Notes: generated by a model not told the origin, from the letters alone. A stretch of 64,000 nucleotides of DNA from Lachnospiraceae bacterium (GCA_017439665.1 JAFSIS010000060.1:1-64000), one strand, 5' to 3'. Positions 17,240 through 26,129 are shown, counted from the first letter of the stretch. Made by a program: numbers and translations.

Positions 17240-18235
17240 CTATTGATTAAAGATAAAAATCTGATCTAAGGTCCTGAGGATTCTGAAGTCCCCTTTCATC
17301 GTCATCTCTCCGCCCATGAATGCTCTCTGAAAGGTCATATGACCGGCTATGATCGTATTCATTGTATCTTCCTTCATCTGGATCTCTACGTCCGCTTTGT
17401 CAATATCCTGGTAGACACACTGCAGGTTTCCTCCATCCACAAGAATCACCAATGGTTTCCGGCTGCCTTCAATATTGATCTTATATCTTCCCTTGAAGCC
17501 TGCCTGAGGTTTAAAATTCTGCTCCAGCTTGCGGATAAACAGGGTATCATCACTGCTGTCTTTACCTCCCATCATCCCCCGGAACATACTCGCCAGTTCC
17601 TGTAAATCTTCTTTCTGCCTCTGTACATAATCATCATCAGAAACATAATGGGACAGCTGTTCAGTCTCCTGAGGAGTAAGATCAAAATTCTTGGAAACAG
17701 CCACTTTCTGCTTAACGGCCTGATTACTGGCAGGAAAACAGGTGACTCTCTGGTTAATGGTCCGATACATATTCTCTGCTTTTCTTTCAATCAGGCGGAT
17801 ATAATCATCATTCATCTCCAAAAGAGCTGTATCAGAAATATATCCACAGATTCCGGTACAGGGGAGTCCTCCCAGGATCTCCCAAGCCACTCTCAGATTC
17901 AGCTTCGCTTCCCGTTCTCCATAGGTAGTTGCCATTACAATGGGACTCATATATATTTTAGCAATTTTTTCCTTATCACCATAGAGCCAGCAGGCATCCA
18001 GAAACTGCTGCATATAGCCCCCAATTCCATACCACTCCACAGTTGTTGCCAGAATAATACCATCCACATCCTTCAGGGTCTGGGGAAGAGTGGTAATGGA
18101 ATTCTTCAGCTCATAAAGATTATAGCGCTCAACATTTACGTTCAGCTCCTGAAAAACTCCCTGTATTTTGTTAATGACGAACAGTGTCGGGTCATCCATC
18201 ATCCCTCTTCCGCCATAATAGATATTTATCTTCAC
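17240..18235 (-). CDS. Flavodoxin/FMN-reductase-like protein fused to a C-terminal SCP2 domain
   Basis: The protein has 331 residues from a GTG start at 18235, chosen because GGGAGG lies 7 bases upstream and the flavodoxin fold starts right there ('KINIYYGGRGMMDD'). Residues 1-160 look like an NADPH-dependent FMN reductase/flavodoxin-like domain, with 'ATTVEWYGIGGYMQQFLDACW' in the place of the flavin-contacting loop. The middle is a helical linker. The last 100 residues ('FKGRYKINIEGSRKPLVILVDGG' up to 'AGHMTFQRAFMGGEMTMKGD') match the SCP2 sterol-carrier fold, a hydrophobic ligand pocket. The combination suggests redox chemistry on a lipophilic substrate; this is inference. It lies 38 bases after the FHA gene. 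Confidence 0.75.
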   Translation of the reverse strand: MKINIYYGGRGMMDDPTLFVINKIQGVFQELNVNVERYNLYELKNSITTLPQTLKDVDGIILATTVEWYGIGGYMQQFLDACWLYGDKEKIAKIYMSPIVMATTYGEREAKLNLRVAWEILGGLPCTGICGYISDTALLEMNDDYIRLIERKAENMYRTINQRVTCFPASNQAVKQKVAVSKNFDLTPQETEQLSHYVSDDDYVQRQKEDLQELASMFRGMMGGKDSSDDTLFIRKLEQNFKPQAGFKGRYKINIEGSRKPLVILVDGGNLQCVYQDIDKADVEIQMKEDTMNTIIAGHMTFQRAFMGGEMTMKGDFRILRTLDQIFIFNQ

Positions 18236-18273
18236 CGCATATCCTCCCTTATCCTTGTATAAACTCTTTCCCA

Positions 18274-19383
18274 TTATACAACAAATATCCTTACTTTACC
18301 AACGCGGATTTCATCATTTTTTGCAATTCCCAGAATTTCCCCTGATTTCAGCCTCATTCCATTGAGCCAGGTTCCATTCGTAGAGTTCATATCCATCACT
18401 CCGATGCCTCCATCATGTTCAAGAAATCGACAGTGGATCCTGCTGACAGAGCTGTGTTCCATAATCACCGACACCTCTCCCTTAAGCTTTCCTACAGTCA
18501 GGGGCAGCTCTTTAAGAGGGGCCGTTCTGGTCCTTCCTTTTTCTTTCCACTGCAAAGCCCATTCCTCTTTATACTCTTCAAAAAATACAGTTTCCGGGCA
18601 ACCTGATAACTCATTTATCTCATCATTACCGATATCTGCATCCGCAGATAAATCATATTCCGGGTTTATTTCCTTCTTTCTTGAAAAGAGCCAGGAAAAA
18701 AATCCTTTCTTTTTCTTCTTCTTTCCTTCCCTTTCCGGAATTATTTCTTCATCCCAGAGGGCCCTTTCTTCTGAAAAATTTATTGCTGCAGCTTCTCCAA
18801 AATCTCCTTTTTCTTTTTCCTTTTTCTTCTGCCTTTTTAAAATATTCTCTCTTTCCATGGCAGGGAGAAACCGGTACAAAGAAAAATTGGGATTACTCTG
18901 CTGTTTATAAAAAAGATAGGCTGTATTAATTCCGTTTTCATCCTTGGGATTCATTTTTTCCAGAAAAAATTCTGCCAGCTTACGCAGTCCCTGTTCCTCC
19001 TTTCTCTCCCAGGGAAGTACGGCTACCGATAATTTCTCTGTTTCCAGATCCCGGTAAATAAACTCCGGCTCTGCCAGAATAAATCTGTCTGTGAGAAGGT
19101 AGTTTCTTAATTCTTCAAAAACAGCAATCAACTGCCTGAAAATATCGGTCATTTCCTCCAGTTCCATTTCTCTGTCTTTGAATTCCTGCTGTAAACTTAT
19201 CTTTCCTGTAACATCCAGATAAAGCCAGGCTTCTCCTTCTTCAATTCTTTCTTCTGCCTCCAGAACTCCCGGTATAGTATTTTTTTCCAGCATTTGGAAT
19301 GCATACTGCTTTCGATCTTTTTCTTCGGGAATACGAACCTGAATATGGCTGGCATATAAATCCGATTTATAACGTATGTTCAT
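18274..19383 (-). CDS. DUF6382/FHA domain protein of the Tad locus
   Basis: The protein has 369 residues from the ATG at 19383 (GGAGG 6 bases upstream). Residues 1-180 form a conserved alpha/beta region resembling DUF6382. A Lys/Glu-rich linker with a run of lysines before 'GFFSWLFSRKKE' follows, and the C-terminal 80 residues are an FHA phosphothreonine-binding domain with 'SSVSRIHCRF' and 'DMNSTNGTWLNG'. FHA proteins bind phosphorylated partners, so it may link pilus assembly to Ser/Thr kinase signalling. It follows the TadE-like gene by 21 bases. No kinase gene is in the window. Confidence 0.8.
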   Translation of the reverse strand: MNIRYKSDLYASHIQVRIPEEKDRKQYAFQMLEKNTIPGVLEAEERIEEGEAWLYLDVTGKISLQQEFKDREMELEEMTDIFRQLIAVFEELRNYLLTDRFILAEPEFIYRDLETEKLSVAVLPWERKEEQGLRKLAEFFLEKMNPKDENGINTAYLFYKQQSNPNFSLYRFLPAMERENILKRQKKKEKEKGDFGEAAAINFSEERALWDEEIIPEREGKKKKKKGFFSWLFSRKKEINPEYDLSADADIGNDEINELSGCPETVFFEEYKEEWALQWKEKGRTRTAPLKELPLTVGKLKGEVSVIMEHSSVSRIHCRFLEHDGGIGVMDMNSTNGTWLNGMRLKSGEILGIAKNDEIRVGKVRIFVV

Positions 19384-19404
19384 TCTTCCTCCATCTTCTA
19401 GCAC

Positions 19405-19845
19405 TTATTCTCCCACCATTCTTATTCCCCGGATAAAGGACACCATATCCAGTCTCTTTGCCACAGCCTCATCTTCAAATTTCCATAGACTGGCTTTTTC
19501 AAAGAACAGATCGGTCAGCGGAGAATAAGTCTGCAAAAAAATCTTCACTTTTACTTTGGTTAAGGATACCTCTACCTGATACTCCATATCTTCCACGGCA
19601 ATCAGCCTGTTTCCGACCAGTTCCATCAACTGTTCTTCTGTATACTCTTCTATCTCGGCATTGCTTCCTTCTGTCAGCAGGCTTCCTCTCAGTGCTGCTG
19701 TATAAGCTACCTGCCTGAGAATACATACATTATAAAGATAAAATCCCAGAAACAGTATAAATACGATTCCCAACAGGACCAGGGGCATGATCAGAGAAGC
19801 CTCCACCGTCATATATGCATTTTTTCTTCCTTCTTTCCTACCCAT
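19405..19845 (-). CDS. TadE-like minor pseudopilin
   Basis: The protein has 146 residues from the ATG at 19845, which overlaps the end of the upstream prepilin peptidase gene and follows a GGGGG site. A short basic leader ends in 'NAYMTVEASLIMPLVLLG': the alanine before YMTVE with glutamate at +5 fits a Flp/TadE prepilin cleavage site, followed by a hydrophobic helix and a soluble domain. TadE-like proteins are processed by the Tad prepilin peptidase and help assemble the Flp pilus. It shares the MTVEA core with the larger protein at 20325-21128. Confidence 0.82.
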   Translation of the reverse strand: MGRKEGRKNAYMTVEASLIMPLVLLGIVFILFLGFYLYNVCILRQVAYTAALRGSLLTEGSNAEIEEYTEEQLMELVGNRLIAVEDMEYQVEVSLTKVKVKIFLQTYSPLTDLFFEKASLWKFEDEAVAKRLDMVSFIRGIRMVGE

Positions 19846-20269
19846 AGCCAAACCCCCAGATCATTATGGCTGCCAGCCACAAAAAAGGGAGAAAGGGAAT
19901 ACGGGTATTTCGGTTTCCTTTTTTTGTACAGAGTAAAAATCCTGCCCAAAGGGTAATCAGAAACACTGCCGTTATCCAGGTCTGCCAAAGAAAGGCAGCC
20001 GGAAAACAGAGTCCCAGTATCAACAGAATCATTCCATCTCCATACCCTACCTTTTCCCGGGTAAACCGGCTGCAAAGAAGAAAAACTATTCCCGGAAGCA
20101 GACGAACCGCCAGCTCTTTTACTTCCAATCCTCCATAACTTAATTCCTTCCACAAAAATCCCAGGGCCAGCACAGTTCCTATCCATAAATAAGATACTCT
20201 GACCATCTTTCGCCTGCCATCCATAATCGCTCCTGCCCCCAGATAACAGACCAGTAATGCTTCTCTCAT
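19838..20269 (-). CDS. Prepilin peptidase (A24), second and divergent copy
   Basis: The protein has about 143 residues and is almost entirely hydrophobic, with about five membrane segments. The first catalytic aspartate is in 'GAIMDGRRKMV' and the second in 'VGYGDGMILL', the GxGD motif of A24 aspartyl proteases. In the usual GxGD[VIL]K motif a lysine follows; here it is replaced (GDGM). It lacks an N-methylase domain, as is normal for TadV/CpaA. The start at 20269 has GAGAGGA upstream; an earlier in-frame ATG at 20281 has no site. It lies directly before a TadE-like gene, while a separate prepilin peptidase gene heads the locus at 27120-27632. Confidence 0.78.
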   Translation of the reverse strand: MREALLVCYLGAGAIMDGRRKMVRVSYLWIGTVLALGFLWKELSYGGLEVKELAVRLLPGIVFLLCSRFTREKVGYGDGMILLILGLCFPAAFLWQTWITAVFLITLWAGFLLCTKKGNRNTRIPFLPFLWLAAIMIWGFGYG

Positions 20270-20324
20270 CTTTCCTCTCATTCTGCTGCCTTAACAGCTT
20301 TTTTCTTCCTATTGTCTCTATCCT

Positions 20325-21128
20325 TTATCCTCCGCACTTACTGCAGGCCGGTACTCCTGTAATCTCTGAAAGATACACAGCTCTCACGGTTCGCTTCAAG
20401 CTCCGACAGCCCAGAGAAGAATGGTAGCGGTTCCCCTGGTCGGTAATATAGACTGCAGTACCAAAATTTCCGATTCCACAGTATTCACAGGGACTGTATC
20501 CTGAGCCTGCCAGATTTTTTTCCTTTTTAATGGCAGAAAAAGCAGCAACTCTGATAGAAAGAGCAAGATGGCTGCAGTTTCTGCTCCTATGGTATACTTC
20601 TCCATGATCTGCCATAAATACAGTTTCCTCCTCTGCTTCACGCCCTGCACCGTTTACCACATCATATCCCGTCCAGGGCTTGATGACACACCTTACTTCC
20701 AAAGAGGCCTCCGGGGTCATAAGAACAGGAAAGGGGGATTCTGCCTTTTCCGAAGTGGTTAATCGGATCAATTCTTCATTTCCACTGCCTTCAGCCTGCA
20801 GGGTATAGGCATACATGGCCAGTTCCTTTCCCTGTTGCTGCAGTTTTTCCAGCCTTTCTCCATATTGGATAAACAAAAAAATCAAGGAAAAAATATTTAC
20901 CAGAAAAAAGAGAAACAGGGAGAACGCCAGTGCTGCCTCTACAGTCATGGATGCCTTCTGATAAGAAGGAGCAGAACGGAATGTTCTTTTGCTGCAGAAA
21001 AAAGAATAATGTACAGGGAAAACATCGTATTTGCTGCTATAGGGATTAAGCTTTTTAGAATCATTATTGACCCGGAGAGAAGCTTTTGTGTCTTGTTGAT
21101 TGGTTACATGATCTGCCCAAAAGAACAT
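20325..21128 (-). CDS. TadE-like pseudopilin with a duplicated YHxxxxC...CxxC motif
   Basis: The 267-residue protein has an unusually long polar leader (about 60 residues), then 'KASMTVEAALAFSLFLFF' with the same A|xMTVE pseudopilin cleavage pattern as the neighbour, one membrane helix and an exported domain. That domain carries two copies of a Cys/His motif: 'VYHRSRNCSHLALS' followed by 'YSPCEYCG', then 'RYHSSLGCRSLKRT' followed by 'VPACSKCGG'. Similar YHxxxC/CxxC units occur in competence and surface proteins and may bind metal or form disulfides. AGGAGG lies about 11 bases before the start, rather far, so a shorter form is possible. Confidence 0.72.
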   Translation of the reverse strand: MFFWADHVTNQQDTKASLRVNNDSKKLNPYSSKYDVFPVHYSFFCSKRTFRSAPSYQKASMTVEAALAFSLFLFFLVNIFSLIFLFIQYGERLEKLQQQGKELAMYAYTLQAEGSGNEELIRLTTSEKAESPFPVLMTPEASLEVRCVIKPWTGYDVVNGAGREAEEETVFMADHGEVYHRSRNCSHLALSIRVAAFSAIKKEKNLAGSGYSPCEYCGIGNFGTAVYITDQGNRYHSSLGCRSLKRTVRAVYLSEITGVPACSKCGG

Positions 21129-21167
21129 CCCGTTCTACTCCTCCTTTCCCGAAAACCGGCTAGCTAC

Positions 21168-22622
21168 TTAATAACAGAAGGTTCTCGTAATATCATAGCT
21201 GTGTCCGTATCCACTGGTAACACTGGCTCTTGCCCTGACTGCTTCCAGGCAGCCATCCATCCGGAAATATTCATTGCCTGCAGTAAGCCGGATATCCATT
21301 TCGCAGATATCCATAAATTTCTCCAGAGTCTTCTCCTCTCCATTCAGATAAAGAAACATCTCCAGATAGTCCCGGTAATCCATTCCCTCTTCACTTCTCT
21401 GATAGTCCTCCAGATAAGCTGTAAAATTCACCAGCTGCAGAAGCGAAGTATTCCAACTGCTGTCATCCTTCATCACAGGAACCTTATTTCCATCCAGTAA
21501 GATATGAATATCCCTTACACTTTCGGCATATCCCCAGGCAAACAATATCGTCAGCTTTATCAGCTCAACCAGCTCCGGCAAAAGAAGAACCGCTGAAATA
21601 ATCGTTGCCAGTGTTTCTGCCTCTGCCTGTTTATCCGCACTGGAAAAGAGATACGCTGTATTGGCCGCCTGCCGGATCAGTAAAATATCCTCCAGAACTT
21701 CTTTTAAGTTCTCATCGTCTCTGCTTTCTCCTTTAAGCAGATATTCTATCTGATAAGCAAGTACCCCTTTATCCAGCGTATTTCCATAATAACCGCATTT
21801 TTCAAAGAGATATTCCTGAAGAAGGACCCTTCCAGCAGCTGCTTCGATCAGGTTCTCCTCATTTTTTAACTGTCCTTTTCCCACAAGAGCTTCACGGTGA
21901 CTGAAGTAATATTCCGGATGAATCTCTACCGCAGATACCGTCTTTCCCTTGGGCAGAGCCATCTGTAAAATTCCCTGACCTCTCGTTCCTCTGACGTAAT
22001 CCGCCGGATTATCGATGGAAACCTCCACCTCTTCTTCCGGAAATTCTTCCTCCAGCTGCCTTTTCCTTTCATTCAGCAGCTCATTGATCTGTTCATGGGC
22101 CTGGTCCCACTGGGCATTGATTTCTCCCGCATCCATATTGACGGATTGGATCAGATTCAGATTCTTTGCTGCATCCTCCACCAGACTCAGACCTTTTTTA
22201 CTCTTCATATACTCCACGATCTGCCTTTTCAATACCTGTCCCTCTTCATCCGATGCCCGTACATACGCCTCCAGAAGGACGTTGTCACAATGGATAGCCG
22301 TCAGATCCCGGTAGCTTCCGAAGCCTGTTCTTTCCTTCTCAAAATTCTCATTCATATAATATTGAAGATGTTCCTCCACCCGGTCTATAGAAGGATTCCC
22401 TTCTCCATAGGTCGTGTCAATGTAAAAAAGATCATATTGTTCAAGCAGCTGACGATGATATTCTCCGAAAATGGAATGCAGACCTATATCCATCACTCCC
22501 TCCGTTTCCAAACGGATCGTCTGCATTCGCACACCGGAAATCAGGGTAAAAATCAACGACATCATTATGCCCAGTGTCAGGGCAAGATACAGGGTAATAT
22601 ACCCTCCCGTCTGCCTTTTCAT
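21168..22622 (-). CDS. DUF5702 protein of the Tad locus
   Basis: The protein has 484 residues. It opens with 'KRQTGGYITLYLALTLGIMMSLI', a pseudopilin-like hydrophobic helix in which the +5 glutamate is replaced by tyrosine, followed by a large extracytoplasmic domain rich in Glu and Tyr and a second hydrophobic stretch at about residues 345-370. It matches DUF5702, a family found in clostridial Tad loci, probably a TadG-like structural component. The ATG at 22622 overlaps the TGA of the flp gene (TGATG), so translation is probably coupled. No enzyme motif is visible. Confidence 0.72.
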   Translation of the reverse strand: MKRQTGGYITLYLALTLGIMMSLIFTLISGVRMQTIRLETEGVMDIGLHSIFGEYHRQLLEQYDLFYIDTTYGEGNPSIDRVEEHLQYYMNENFEKERTGFGSYRDLTAIHCDNVLLEAYVRASDEEGQVLKRQIVEYMKSKKGLSLVEDAAKNLNLIQSVNMDAGEINAQWDQAHEQINELLNERKRQLEEEFPEEEVEVSIDNPADYVRGTRGQGILQMALPKGKTVSAVEIHPEYYFSHREALVGKGQLKNEENLIEAAAGRVLLQEYLFEKCGYYGNTLDKGVLAYQIEYLLKGESRDDENLKEVLEDILLIRQAANTAYLFSSADKQAEAETLATIISAVLLLPELVELIKLTILFAWGYAESVRDIHILLDGNKVPVMKDDSSWNTSLLQLVNFTAYLEDYQRSEEGMDYRDYLEMFLYLNGEEKTLEKFMDICEMDIRLTAGNEYFRMDGCLEAVRARASVTSGYGHSYDITRTFCY

Positions 22623-22792
22623 CAAATGGAATTGGCCTGTCGGGTAATCTTTTCGAAAATAGTCTCTACCAGAGAGGTAAGCTGTTCCTTGAAAATGATT
22701 ACCAGGCTGATCAATACCACAATGATCAGAATAATTTCCACCGTTCCCATTCCATCTTCCTCTTTCAAAAAATTTTTTACTTTTTCTAACAT
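22622..22792 (-). CDS. flp: Flp-type IVb pilin (short)
   Basis: This 56-residue gene is very short. It reads 'MLEKVKNFLKEEDGMGTVEI' followed by a hydrophobic helix and a short amphipathic tail ending 'RQANSI'. The Gly14|Met15 site with Glu19 at +5 (G|MGTVE) is the Flp prepilin cleavage pattern. GAGGA precedes the ATG by 5 bases. It is the probable major pilin of the Tad pilus. Its position after tadC, behind a stable hairpin, suggests separate control of its mRNA level. The stop overlaps the next start. Confidence 0.87.
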   Translation of the reverse strand: MLEKVKNFLKEEDGMGTVEIILIIVVLISLVIIFKEQLTSLVETIFEKITRQANSI

Positions 22793-22808
22793 ATATTCCT
22801 CACTTTCT

Positions 22809-22823
22809 GCTGCCTCAGGCAGC
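22809..22823 (-). other. Intercistronic hairpin between tadC and flp
   Basis: GCTGCC-TGA-GGCAGC is a perfect 6-base-pair GC-rich stem with a 3-base loop, 17 bases before the pilin start. No T-run follows, so it is more likely an mRNA stability or processing element at the 5' end of the pilin message. Confidence 0.5.
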
Positions 22824-22831
22824 CTGCATAC

Positions 22832-24130
22832 TTACATCTGAAAGGAAAAGCAGGCCGGTACGATAATCAGGATCATTACCATTCCCAGCATCAGCATCAT
22901 AGGAAACAACAGTTTTGTTCCCGCTTCCTCTCCCTTACGTTTGATCCGGTTCTTTCTGTCTTCATTGGTCTGCCAGCTTTCCTGGCGAAGGGTTTCCAGC
23001 ATTCCATAGCTTCCCTTCTGTATATTCTGGATCAGCAGTGTGGAAAGCTTCCTGTAAATGGGAAGCTCACATCTTTTTCCCAGCAATTCATAGGCATCTT
23101 TTTCTCCCATTCCATTATTCATCCGACGGCAGATATACTGCAGCTCTTCGTACAGATATTCCCTTTCCTTTCCCCTCTCTGATCCTATCTGCTTAGTTTG
23201 AACGATTCTGTATATGGCTCCTTTAGCCGTCATTCCCGCTTCCATAAATAAAATCAATTTACTGACAAATTCAGGATAACGGCTGATCAGACAGTCCTCT
23301 CTTTCTTTTACCTGATCATGGACTTCCTTATCCTTTTCCCTCCAGAGGATCACTAATAGGAAAGGAAAGAAAAGGATCAGCAGGAATATCCCTTTATTCA
23401 GAGGATATCGCCAGCTCAGCTCCTCCCCGCTCTCATATAGGGGCAGGTTTACTTCTTCCTCCAGGCGGCTTTCCTCTTCTTCTTTTTTCACCTTATCCGA
23501 CAGCTGCTTCAAAAAAAGTTCCGTCTCCGACAGGGGAATATCTGCTATCCGCACGAAGAAGCTATGCTCCCTTTTCCATTCCTGATATTCCATGGTCACA
23601 CTCAGCGAAACCAGCTCTCCACCTTCCTTAAGCCTGTCCATATGTACCGTTCCGCCACTATCCAGAAGTTTATCATTACTGCTTTTCCAGGTGAGATAGA
23701 AGGGATAGCCTTCCACCTCCCGGGGGAGATTAAGATCCTGTTCAATCTGGTCTATACTCGTATTTTTTCCCAGGATAAGTTCCGGAAGCTCTTTCTCCAG
23801 TCGATCAAAATATTCCTCAACCTCTTCCTTTGTATATTCTTTTTCCCGAAGCTCTACGGCAATGGCCTGCCAGTCCCCTTCTCCTTTTTTTACCTCCAGA
23901 TTTACTTCCTTAAGACCCTCTCCATAGGAATTTCTTTTGATCGTATTTCCGGTTTCCAGTGCCCCGTCCTGAACAACCTTTGCCAATAGCAAACCCAGGA
24001 TAATGATTCCGCCCAGAAAAAGAAGCAGCATATCCTTTTTCTTCTTTTTGTAATAGTTTTCTACCAGAATTTTTCTGTTTCCGCCTGCATACAAACGGTC
24101 AAAATCCCATTCAATCTGTTTTTTTCCCAT
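22832..24130 (-). CDS. tadC: Tad pilus inner-membrane platform protein TadC-like
   Basis: The protein has 432 residues. It has a membrane helix at about 32-52, a large external domain (about 60-250), another helix (about 255-275), then a type II secretion F domain ('RYPEFVSKLILFMEAGMTAKGAIYRIV' region, 'CELPIYRKLSTLLIQNIQKG', 'LLFPMMLMLGMVMILIIVPAC') typical of TadC. F-domain proteins form the platform that the TadA ATPase drives. The long N-terminal external domain is an addition compared with proteobacterial TadC. The start has AGGAGGAG upstream and lies 12 bases from tadB. Confidence 0.85.
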   Translation of the reverse strand: MGKKQIEWDFDRLYAGGNRKILVENYYKKKKKDMLLLFLGGIIILGLLLAKVVQDGALETGNTIKRNSYGEGLKEVNLEVKKGEGDWQAIAVELREKEYTKEEVEEYFDRLEKELPELILGKNTSIDQIEQDLNLPREVEGYPFYLTWKSSNDKLLDSGGTVHMDRLKEGGELVSLSVTMEYQEWKREHSFFVRIADIPLSETELFLKQLSDKVKKEEEESRLEEEVNLPLYESGEELSWRYPLNKGIFLLILFFPFLLVILWREKDKEVHDQVKEREDCLISRYPEFVSKLILFMEAGMTAKGAIYRIVQTKQIGSERGKEREYLYEELQYICRRMNNGMGEKDAYELLGKRCELPIYRKLSTLLIQNIQKGSYGMLETLRQESWQTNEDRKNRIKRKGEEAGTKLLFPMMLMLGMVMILIIVPACFSFQM

Positions 24131-24142
24131 TTTCTCCTCCTT

Positions 24143-24889
24143 TCACATAACAATATTTGTTATCTTCTTCATCCAGATAACCGAAAAACAGTAAATTCCC
24201 AGACAGCCGGTCATGATACAGATTCCGGCTATATTATGGTACAAAGGGTCAAAATAACCGCTGGAGGTCAGGTCGATATAAAGCAGGATAACGAAGGGAA
24301 TCAGGCACATGATCCTGCTCTCCATGCGTTTGGCATGGATCAGGGTTTCTATTTCTTCCTTTAGCTCTGCCTTTTCCCGGATCATATCAATGGTCTTTTT
24401 CATTACCTCCAGCCATTTCCCGCCTGTCTTTTTTGCCACCTGAAAAACCTCTCCAAACTCCGCAATCTCTCCTCCCGGACATCTTCTTCCCAGGTCAGCC
24501 AGAAGCTGTTCCAAAGGAATTTTATTGTTTATTCCCCGACGGATAAGCTGTAGCTCCCTGACGATATCCGACCCGCTTCCAAAAAGATTCATCATATCCC
24601 GATAGCTTTCCAGAAAAGCATTTTCAATGGAATAACCGGCCTGCAGATTCACACTTACACACAGCAGCAGTTCCCGGAACTCCTTTTCCAGCTTCTCACT
24701 GTGCTTTTTCCTGATCGACGCTCTCTTTTCTTTACGATAAAAGAAGAAAATCGGCAGAAGCCCCAAAAAGGCATATATACTTCGATAAAAAAACCAGGCA
24801 AAAGCAGCCGTAATCAATAGGCCTTCCAGGATACACTCCAGTTCTTCTCTAAGACCCAGGGGATATTGTTCATAATCTACCGGCCCCAT
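24143..24889 (-). CDS. tadB: Tad pilus inner-membrane platform protein TadB-like
   Basis: The protein has 248 residues from the ATG at 24889. This start has AAGGA 6 bases upstream and follows the tadA stop at 24900; the longer frame would overlap tadA. Seen are two N-terminal membrane segments, the cytoplasmic F domain ('FRELLLCVSVNLQAGYSIENAF', 'FGEVFQVAKKTGGKWLEVMKKT', 'RMESRIMCLIPFVILLYID') and C-terminal membrane segments. It should pair with TadC to form the platform for pilin polymerisation. Confidence 0.87.
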   Translation of the reverse strand: MGPVDYEQYPLGLREELECILEGLLITAAFAWFFYRSIYAFLGLLPIFFFYRKEKRASIRKKHSEKLEKEFRELLLCVSVNLQAGYSIENAFLESYRDMMNLFGSGSDIVRELQLIRRGINNKIPLEQLLADLGRRCPGGEIAEFGEVFQVAKKTGGKWLEVMKKTIDMIREKAELKEEIETLIHAKRMESRIMCLIPFVILLYIDLTSSGYFDPLYHNIAGICIMTGCLGIYCFSVIWMKKITNIVM

Positions 24890-24899
24890 TCTGTTTCCT

Positions 24900-26129
24900 T
24901 TATGGATAGGAAATTCCGGCATTTTCCATCTTGTAGCGGTTGGTAAGCTGCCCAATATGTATCAGACCTCCCTTAATCTTATTTTCTTTTGTCTCTCCCA
25001 TTTCTTTAAATCGATAGAGTGGATTCAGAATAATCCGGTCATCCTTCATTCCTGCAACTTCTGTAATCTCCAGAACCTTTCTGCTTTTATCCCTGAGCCT
25101 TCCCAGATGGACAACAATATCAATTCCTGAAGCGATCTGCCTGCGGATAGCAGTTACCGGAAGCTCCACCCCCATCAGGATCATGGTCTCCAGACGGATC
25201 AGCATATCCGATGCACTGTTGGCATGGGCAGTGGACATACTTCCATCATGGCCACAGTTCATGGCACTTCCGATCATATCCAGGGCTTCCGCTCCACGCA
25301 CTTCTCCCACGATTATCCTGTCCGGCCTCATCCTCAAGCTGGCTTTAATCAAATCTCTGATGGTGATCACCTTACCTCCCTCCATGGCGGCATTTCTGGT
25401 TTCCATCCGGATCAGATTCTCCACTGACCAAAGCTGCAGCTCTGCACTGTCCTCTATGGTGATCACCCGCTCATCTGCGGGGATGTACTGCGACAGGGCA
25501 TTTAAGAATGTTGTTTTACCGCTGCCCGTTCCGCCACTGACCAGTATGTTATATCTTGCCTTGACTGCCTTGATCAGAAACTGGATCGCTTCTTCACTGA
25601 TGGCTCCCAGCTCCTTAAGCTTCCCTAAAGTCATGGGAACATCGGAAAACCGTCTTATGGTCAATATGGGACCGTTTAACGCGACAGGATAGAGAACTAC
25701 ATTTACTCTGGAGCCTCCCGGCAGTCTGGCATCTACAATAGGTGAGGATTCATTAACCGTCCGGTTACAGCCCGAAACGATCTGCTGGATTACCTGCAAA
25801 AGCTTTTCTCCTGATTCAAACTCAGCATTCAGCCGTTTCACCCTTCCTCCTCTTTCTACAAAAATATGGGAAGGTCCGTTGACCATAATTTCCGTTACCC
25901 GGTCATCCTCTAAAAGCTCCTGTAAAACGTCCAGCTTTCTTAAGGAATAAAAAATCTCTTTTCCTATTTTTTTGCGTTCCTGAAGGGAAAAACTGAGAGC
26001 CTCCTCCTTTCTCAAAAGATAACGGCTAATGAGTTCCTGTATCTGGTCATCACCAAGCTCATCTCCAAAAGCCAGATCCCGCATAATCTCCTGGCGTAAG
26101 CTGCTTACAAACTTCTGTCTATCTGTCAT
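24900..26129 (-). CDS. tadA: Tad pilus assembly ATPase TadA/CpaF
   Basis: This 409-residue secretion ATPase powers Flp pilus assembly. Seen are 'VTEIMVNGPSHIFVERGGR', the Walker A 'VSGGTGSGKTTFLNAL', the Asp box 'ERVITIEDSAELQL', the Walker B 'PDRIIVGEVRGAEALDM' and the His box 'NCGHDGSMSTAHANS'. All catalytic motifs are intact. The ATG overlaps the last 11 bases of the tadZ-like gene and AAAGGAGG lies upstream. This is the best marker that the locus is a functional Tad system. Confidence 0.96.
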   Translation of the reverse strand: MTDRQKFVSSLRQEIMRDLAFGDELGDDQIQELISRYLLRKEEALSFSLQERKKIGKEIFYSLRKLDVLQELLEDDRVTEIMVNGPSHIFVERGGRVKRLNAEFESGEKLLQVIQQIVSGCNRTVNESSPIVDARLPGGSRVNVVLYPVALNGPILTIRRFSDVPMTLGKLKELGAISEEAIQFLIKAVKARYNILVSGGTGSGKTTFLNALSQYIPADERVITIEDSAELQLWSVENLIRMETRNAAMEGGKVITIRDLIKASLRMRPDRIIVGEVRGAEALDMIGSAMNCGHDGSMSTAHANSASDMLIRLETMILMGVELPVTAIRRQIASGIDIVVHLGRLRDKSRKVLEITEVAGMKDDRIILNPLYRFKEMGETKENKIKGGLIHIGQLTNRYKMENAGISYP

